DNA from: Trichoplusia ni
Taxonomy: Eukaryota > Arthropoda > Insecta > Lepidoptera > Noctuidae
DNA: 64,000 bases
Assembly (NCBI RefSeq): GCF_003590095.1
Contig: NC_039489.1
Span: 1,798,001 to 1,862,000 of the forward strand
Reading direction: 5' to 3'
Both the position numbers and the translations under genes were made by a program. Shown in pieces: positions 57,600-64,000 of the stretch; position 1 is the stretch's first letter; every line of letters starts with the position of its first letter. The notes beneath the pieces are model-generated. The model saw only the letters and a program-made list of their open reading frames with translations. It was not told the DNA's origin and did no database searches.

Positions 57600-58295
57600 T
57601 CGTACTTGATACTACTGACTAACGACTAACTATCAATATACTGAAAAAAGTTACTTACAACCGCAAAAGTTAAAGATAAAAAAGTTGCAATAAAAAGCTT
57701 GCATTCAACTTGAACCTTTTGCCTTGAAATTTGTTAGTTTACGTACCACTAGGCCTCCCAGACAAACTGTTATCTGTCTAGCCTCTTGGGGACAGGCTAC
57801 ACAGTTAGTGTGACACATTTTTCTAGTTCTAAATTGTTGAATTTTGGGATCATTGTGTCGTTACCTATTTTAGACCTAACTGATTCGGTATTCCGGTTTT
57901 TTAATGAGACCTAAATTTTAGTAAGTACCTGAATGAAATAGTGCGAAGTAGTGTAATGGAAAATTAATTCTATTGTTTACACGTATAGAAACATAATTCC
58001 TAGACAAATTAATGTCTTTTTTACGCTTCAGATAAAATACTATAACGTTGATGTTTCAATCACGAATAAACATACAGACGAGATTATATATTTATTTTAC
58101 TGCTATTGGCATGTTCTTCTTTCTTAAATCATGACTTCAGCTCTAGTCAATAATGTTTTTAATGTTTGTTGGCTTATAATCTGATAAGAACATAAAACAG
58201 AGTGTGAGTGTGATAAAGAAACATCATAAACGTTTAAGTATGAGGCCAACCACCAATTTTTAAATGCAAAAAGTTCTGTTGCAAATATAGTGGAC
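57600..58295. other. Non-coding DNA, nothing recognised
   Basis: AT-rich, with no supported ORF. Confidence 0.4.
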
Positions 58296-58299
58296 AGCT

Positions 58300-58600
58300 A
58301 TCGGTTAAAACACCGAACACGTAGTGGGCGATGTATGGCGTTTGATTCCTGTGCAGGACAAGCATTTCTGTATATAAAATATTTATTTTCAAAGGAGTAA
58401 GTTATGGTTTTTGTTTAATTTGTGCTTCTTGTCGTTCTTTCTACAGTCATTACTGTATCGTTTAAAAAGTGCCTGGAAAACAGGCTACTTGGAATAAAAA
58501 CTTGGTTTTGATTTTGTGACCCACGAAAGCTAGTTCCGAGTGTGTTGTCTTTGTGCATGTGACTTAAATGTTTGTGAAACAATGTGTGACTTAAGTGTTT
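58300..58600 (+). mobile_element. SINE interrupted by a LINE 3' tail
   Basis: The SINE head (GTTTGATTCCTGTGCAGGAC AAGCATTTCTGT, 58339-58372) and its body (GACCCACGAAAGCTAGTTCC .. GTGACTTAAATGTTTGTGAAAC, about 58518-58582) are colinear with the copy at 8187 but separated by about 140 bp. The insert ends in TTGGTTTTGATTTTG, the (GATTTT) tail type of the LINE fragments at 4999 and 22290. Confidence 0.6.
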
Positions 58601-58609
58601 GTTTGTTTG

Positions 58610-58970
58610 AGTTAGAACGCTACACAACTAGCTACACAAGGGTGCTATCTCTTTTACACAATTGCAACAATTTTACGTCATAAGTAAATGCAAAAAATAA
58701 ATAATGCTTTAACACCTTAATTTTATTGACTGTACTTTTCATCATTGTCAATTTCTTAGAGCTTTTCCTACAATTTTTGAATCTTGTATTGAAGTTGTAA
58801 CAATGGGTTCAAGGCCGCCGATCCCACCACTCAACCACCAGATAGGATAACAAGAATAGACTTCTTACCCAAACGTTGGCAGTTAAATCACATTTAACGA
58901 TTTCGTTCGCTACTGTTAATACTCTTTAATCATGACGAGAATATCCCCTGAGTTGCGATACATTGCCAGC
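58610..58970. other. Non-coding DNA, nothing recognised
   Basis: AT-rich, with no supported ORF or RNA. Confidence 0.4.
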
Positions 58971-58974
58971 TTAT

Positions 58975-59150
58975 CACAGCTGGGATAGCGTGGTGGTTGT
59001 ACTAAGAGACTGCCAAATTAAACGTGACGAGTTCGATCCTGAGGCATGCACTGACTTTTTGAATGTTGTAAACTTTTTGAAAATAAATATCACCGTTTTC
59101 GTGTTTCGAAAGGCATGTGAAATGCGGGTCCTGTGAATGACCTCTCTCTC
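58975..59150 (+). mobile_element. tRNA-derived SINE (diverged)
   Basis: An A-box-like GGGATAGCGTGGTGGTTGTA (58981-59000) and B box GAGTTCGATCCTGAGG (about 59029) are tRNA-like. The following body (TTTTGAATGTTGTAAACTTT .. GTGAAATGCGGG) is not. The overlapping minus-strand ORFs of 82 and 143 codons are not recognised. Confidence 0.5.
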
Positions 59151-59159
59151 TTGTCTTAC

Positions 59160-60400
59160 TGCCGTTAGATCGGGCTGTGAGACTAAGGGAACAGACAGTG
59201 CAACTGTGTAGGCGTACACTAATATGTCCTGCGCAGCTGGCCGTGGCCAAAATTTCGTCAGGATATTATTATTATTACACTTTTGGTCCCGGTGTTGTAC
59301 TCCGCAATGTATTACAACTAGTACGATAATTCTCGCCTCGTCTGATTGAGTATTTAGAATCTTAGTAGACGCAGACAAAGTTATGAAGACTGTCTCTAAA
59401 ATCATCCTTATTAAAATGATGTAAGGTTGAATATTGTTTCAATTGTAAAATTTGTGGTTGATTGTACAGCACATGGCTACAGCTGGCATTCAATTGTACT
59501 GTATCACAATGCTGTAAGGTCGTTTTTTGTAGTTGCTTTGTGACTGTCTGGTTGTGTGTACATCGTACGCAAACAACTGAAATTAAAATCATCTTTAACT
59601 CAAGGTCCTAAGGTCGTATTTCGCATCTCGTTGTTATTGAATCTGGTTGATGATGATACGTCGTATGGCTCAAAGCCAAAGCCAAATGATTCGTATACAA
59701 TAACACATTATCCGACTATTATAGTGTAGTTGCATATCGCGATATCCCGGGAATGTTAGTTTGGAATTGTGTCAAATACATAAAATTAGTTAGATTTTGT
59801 AAGTACCTACGTAAATTAGGTACTAGTATGTTTCAGTTCATGCTGTGAATAGGGGTAATAGGGTAGCTAAAGTTTAGAGTTTTGCCATTGTATGAGCAAG
59901 ACGGTTTTATACAAGTCGTAGAGTGGCGTCTTTTTCCCACAACTGTTAATTCTCTTTAATAGAGGTGATGATTGACCCTCTGTCCGTTTAGAAGAAAAAT
60001 TTAAAAGAAACTTTCATATAACTTATTGTAAACATAAAAATCCTAATGACTTATACAATAATCGAGTTAATCATTGTCTCTCTCATACTTTTACAATTTA
60101 TCTCTACAAAATCGCATCGATATTCCCTATTTTTGACGGAGCGTTTTTACCCGAAACAGTTGAAAAACAAACTGAAAATCTTCGTGGCACCTAAAGAATT
60201 GACGGTAAATTTCTACCACGCAATACATTCTACCAATATAGTAGTAATATGGATTCCATAACAATTTTTGGTAGAACAAAGAGTTACATTACCGTTCCTC
60301 GAATCGTAAATTCAGTTATATTTTACTGAGTGCGACGATATTCAATCTTGCTACATGCGTACTATGAGAACTTGTTGTGATGGTGATGGTCTGTTGTTGT
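59160..60400. other. Non-coding DNA, nothing recognised
   Basis: Mixed composition with no convincing gene. The 143-codon minus ORF (59405-58974) and the 71-codon ORF at 60046 have no recognisable motif. Confidence 0.35.
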
Positions 60401-60403
60401 GGG

Positions 60404-60444
60404 AGCGAGATGGCGCTATGTGTCATGTATAGCGCTGTCTCGCT
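60404..60444. repeat. 16-bp hairpin, 9-nt loop
   Basis: AGCGAGATGGCGCTAT (60404-60419) and ATAGCGCTGTCTCGCT (60429-60444) pair fully if two G-U wobbles are allowed. Similar GCGAGA/TCTCGC ends occur near 43626, so it may be a tiny MITE. Confidence 0.8.
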
Positions 60445-60449
60445 TCTAC

Positions 60450-62390
60450 AAGTAAGTTCTGTGGTTTAAAGTTAGTAGCACAGCGATTGTTTTATTTTAT
60501 GATCAGATAAGTATTATTTACTCCGTCCATTTTGAGGTTTTCGTGTCTTGTTCAGTGACTAGATTTGTCGGGTAAAGGTATGAAAAGGAAGTTAATTACC
60601 AATTATAACATTTATACACACAACGCTATCTAGTCTCAAACTAAGCAAAGCTTTTACAACTGACTAACATACTTATATATTTTTAAATAAAAGTATTTTA
60701 AATAGAATAAAGACAGAAAAAGTAAGACTTATCACTCGATCACAATCGAACTCACAACTTCCAGTATAGCAGTCAGGTTTACTAACCACATGGCCAGCAA
60801 ACCAGTCTTTATTCTCGTCTACAGTTACGTATATAAATATCGATGTTCCTCACTAATATAGTCTAACAAATGTCACAGTGTATGAGAGTAAAATCGAAAC
60901 AAAATCAACCATAACAAGAAATCTCATAACGAAAATTTTTAAACATAAACGTATAAATGTTATAAATAATATTTAGCGTTCGTGAAATTACACGTCCGAC
61001 CTTGTTACAGTTAGCTCCGGACGGCGGACAGGTTATTTGTATACATTCTAACGTCTGTTCAGCTTAGACGGGATTAATCTAGGAATTTATGCAACCTAGG
61101 TACCTAGGGTACTGACGGAAACAAAACTCGAACAAGCGAAAATTTACGAACTCAACATGTGTGTAAAATATTTGTAATTTTAGTGTTCAGTTTTCAGTGA
61201 ATTTTTGGTTTTTATAATCCTTGGTTTCTTTGTAATTTTACTAGATATCTAATTATATTGTAACATCAAGTTTCATTCTGAATCTTCTCCAAAGGAATGA
61301 CATTTCAAAACCGCGAACTAAAAGTTTATTATTGTAACGTTTTAAAAATGCCTGCAAAAAGGACAAAAAATACTTTTGAATAAGATTGTAACATTTGTTC
61401 AATTTGATAAATTTCAAAGACTTTTTTTGCGGACTGTACATACGTAGTTAGGTACAATCAGCGCAGGAAAACTTTCAAAACACCTGCTAACTTATCGTTG
61501 ACCTACAGATATTTGTTTCTGAGTGATTTCGTGTAGAAATTTAGAATTAAATTAAATTAAAACCAATTAAAATAACAGCTGTAATCATATTTTATTTTTT
61601 CATATTCATTGTTTTATCCAAAACAAAAATGATTGATATGTAGGAAAGAAGAAATTAGCCCATATAATATCGCAATATCCCTAATAGGAGCATACTTAAA
61701 AACGTCCAATTTACTAAATAATTCGTTTATTTTGTTAAACAGTTTGTGTAATTTATACCTTTTGATGTAATAGCTACGTAATTGAACCTAAGAAAACTTA
61801 CACAAATGAATAATATCACATCAAACAAAACTCATATTTTATAAGGTTTGAACTTAATGCGGACATGTCAAAACCCACAACGTGCATCAGTAATTTATTT
61901 TAGTCGAATATTTATTTGACTATCAATTTAATTTATTCGATTTGTCAATTTTGTTTGCAAAAGGATTATTCTGCAATGGTAACTAAGATTATTTCGTTTA
62001 ATCGGATTAACTTATTGGTTCGGGATCAATTGTTAAAATTATTACGAACGTAGATTAAATGAAACTCAATTTGTGTTTTTACTTAGTTTGTGTTTGGGTA
62101 AGCCGATTATTGGCACATCAATTTAAATTTGATAAATAATAGTTTATCACAACAATAGGACAATATTAATACAATAGCAGGAAAATGTATGTCATTTATC
62201 TCACGTAATTACCTAAAAAAGATGTTTCACAGAATTCAGTAGCATGAAATATAATTTGAAGGCCGGAATTAGGAGTCTTTTTTTTAAATTAAATGTCTTG
62301 ACATAAAAACAAACATAAAAATATTAGATTCATTTCTTGGTTATTACAAAGTGTTTATGTATCTTAAAACATTTTGTAACATAGACAAAC
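60450..62390. other. Non-coding DNA with a SINE fragment
   Basis: An antisense tRNA-like fragment at about 60735-60805 (ATCGAACTCACAACTTCCAG .. TAACCACATGGCCAGC) looks like SINE debris. The rest is AT-rich with nothing supported. Confidence 0.4.
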
Positions 62391-62399
62391 AGAGATGAC

Positions 62400-62720
62400 A
62401 AACAAAGATGGCGCCGCGCATCATATTAGGTATGCACAACCGTTGTTTTCTCAAACTATCGGGGAACAGAATTTGCCTTTCAAGCCGGCGAGATTTTTCC
62501 GCAAAGCACGACATTATATCATACAAGTTACTGCTCTCTGTGCGCTACAAACAAGCCCCAGCCAAGGATATCCCCTTGCGCAGCCATATTTTATCAGCCA
62601 TCTTGTAAAATTCGAAAAAATATAAAATTAAAATGGTATAGAATCGCCCGCCTGTTCGCGGTATAAAATAGTGCAGTGTAGTGTTGAGCACTCGATGTGA
62701 GCCGTCTGTGTTCTATTTTT
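62400..62720 (+). promoter_or_regulatory. Promoter-like region with YY1-type sites and a TATA box
   Basis: AAAGATGGCGCCGCGC at 62405 and an inverted GCCATCTTG near 62598 are YY1/Pho-type sites. GCGGTATAAAATAG at 62658-62671 is a good TATA box with room for a start site near 62690. Three overlapping ORFs of 60-76 codons (62344-62625) have no recognisable domain. A gene downstream would begin beyond or within the last kilobase, but none is visible. Confidence 0.35.
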
Positions 62721-62729
62721 AAATCTTTT

Positions 62730-64000
62730 ACCCGCGAAAAAATAGTTTATTATGACGTGTAGCTTTCCATTCGGCCAGGTCGGAGAGCTATGATAACGCT
62801 TCAAACGGGGTTAACGGTCGCTCCTTGGATTGTTGCCTAATGTTTTCTTGATGAGCGATTTCGTTTTTTTCTCTCTGTTATCGACGCGGAACCGTTTGCA
62901 TCTAACGTAAAACTAATACATTTCTTTAAACACGCCTGTTCTAAAAAGAAATTTATGCACACGGATTTTGTGTATTCGGTATTTGAACCCAATGTTTGTG
63001 AAAATAAAAATACCAGTACGCTTCATGCGGGGCAATGGCCTTTTTCATAGAAACTAGGATTGATGCTACACTCTGGATCACAATGTTTCTAGTGTGACTA
63101 TCATTAAAAATAATGCTGAACACTGAATAAAATAAATTACAAATTAAATGAAAGACATTTGAAAACTTTCTAGTCTCCTCTTGAAAGTCAAAAGGTCTGA
63201 TCAATTCTATTGTTGTCTATACCATACTATAACTGACTGTCGCTCTTTCTATAACTCACAACGTATGATATAAGGTTTGACAGTATAGATAAAAAAGACA
63301 ACTGTTTAATTACCATCGACACAGAATCCGAGGGTAAAAGTTCGTCATAGCAAACACACTTTCAAAATTATTAATACGAGTATAACTCTTTACTTGTTCA
63401 AAAGCCTTAATATTTACAGCTAAAATACATCTCTATAACAAAGAATATCTCTAGAAAACAACAACCACATAATAAAGGAGTAATGGCTTTGCGAATGTCC
63501 GATACACAAGATCCGTACAAACAGTTACGATGTGAAAACGACTTCATATTACTATACGGCTGTATGGCTGAATGTTATTGCCGTCTGTGCCTGGTTGCCG
63601 ATTGTCTCTGGCAAAGGTAATGCGTCTTGATTCACTATACAGCCAACGAAGACATGGAATTGCTTTGAATGTTTGAAATGGATTTTGAATTTCGAATTCG
63701 ATTGTGTTTTTATTTAATAGATAATGGATTTTGTTGCCGTTTTTTTATGATTAATTTAAAAAAATGATTCAGATAGATAATGAAATTAAAAAAAAACTGC
63801 ATTTTACTATATGCCTTGTGAAATATGTATCAAAATTATTAGACGTAACAGGTAACAGACCTGTATATATGCATTCGCACACTTTATAATATATAATAAT
63901 AATATGGGCACATATTTTTGTGTAAATAACAAATATGCTAAATCTAAAAAAAGCCAAAATTCCCATACATATATTTTTATCGTGTTATCCATAGTTATTA
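62730..64000. other. Non-coding DNA to the end of the window
   Basis: AT-rich. The ORFs of 61-83 codons are unsupported. Nothing else is recognised. Confidence 0.4.

Noticed and set aside
58974..59405. 143-codon minus-strand ORF
   Set aside because: It overlaps a SINE-like segment and shows no motif; the length alone is not convincing.
62395..62625. Small ORFs starting near ATGGCGCCG
   Set aside because: The ATG lies in a YY1-type motif. The predicted 60-76 residue products are unrelated to any family I recognise, so only a promoter-like call is given.
1..64000. CRISPR arrays, rRNA genes, LTR retrotransposons
   Set aside because: No regularly spaced identical repeats with unique spacers, no rRNA-like conserved blocks, and no paired long direct repeats were seen on reading.

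Overview
The window looks like a stretch of a lepidopteran (moth or butterfly) nuclear genome. It is AT-rich with long non-coding tracts. It carries small A|TC...CTAG|T Helitrons of a type common in Lepidoptera, tRNA-derived SINEs with readable A and B boxes, LINE 3' tails ending in (GATTTT)n, terminal-inverted-repeat MITEs, and two R4/Dong-type non-LTR retrotransposons in TAA-repeat targets, a target preference first described in silkworm. No bacterial-style operons, CRISPR arrays or tRNA/rRNA genes were seen. The organism call is an inference from repeat types, not from a database match.

One host gene can be assembled with confidence (11.9-17.3 kb, + strand). Four exons join in consistent phase: 11969-11982, 12379-12439, 12570-14662 and 15771-15909. 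They predict a 768-residue, Pro/Gln/Asn-rich, mostly disordered protein. Its last exon carries a short Ser/Lys-Phe-Arg motif resembling the ALP/Enigma (PDLIM/Zasp) family. It is most likely a Zasp66-like sarcomeric Z-disc protein. The isoform read here starts at its own ATG just after an in-frame stop, so it has no PDZ domain, and it ends without LIM domains. An alternative short last exon at 15053-15071 would replace the conserved tail. A long AT-rich 3' UTR follows.

From 22.7 to 29.5 kb (- strand) two R4/Dong-clade elements lie head to tail in one (TTA)n tract. The distal one (25047-29486) has an intact 1386-codon ORF with a duplicated N-terminal module, a reverse transcriptase with YMDD, a CCHC finger and a PD...D endonuclease. 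Its extreme 5' end has pairings in the order expected for an HDV-like self-cleaving ribozyme. The proximal one (22718-25028) is 5'-truncated and broken by one TGA codon. The two proteins are too different to be copies of one element.

The rest is intronic or intergenic DNA with dispersed repeats and a few CpG-rich islets that may be promoters or first exons (447-722, about 40490-40620, about 47035-47500, about 50545-50600, 62400-62700). Five near-complete Helitrons lie at 10.0, 10.7, 34.7, 36.2 and 43.9 kb. The first two face opposite ways, giving a long inverted repeat just upstream of the Zasp-like gene. Several short near-perfect hairpins (7.05, 19.14, 41.99, 57.01 and 60.40 kb) are recorded separately.
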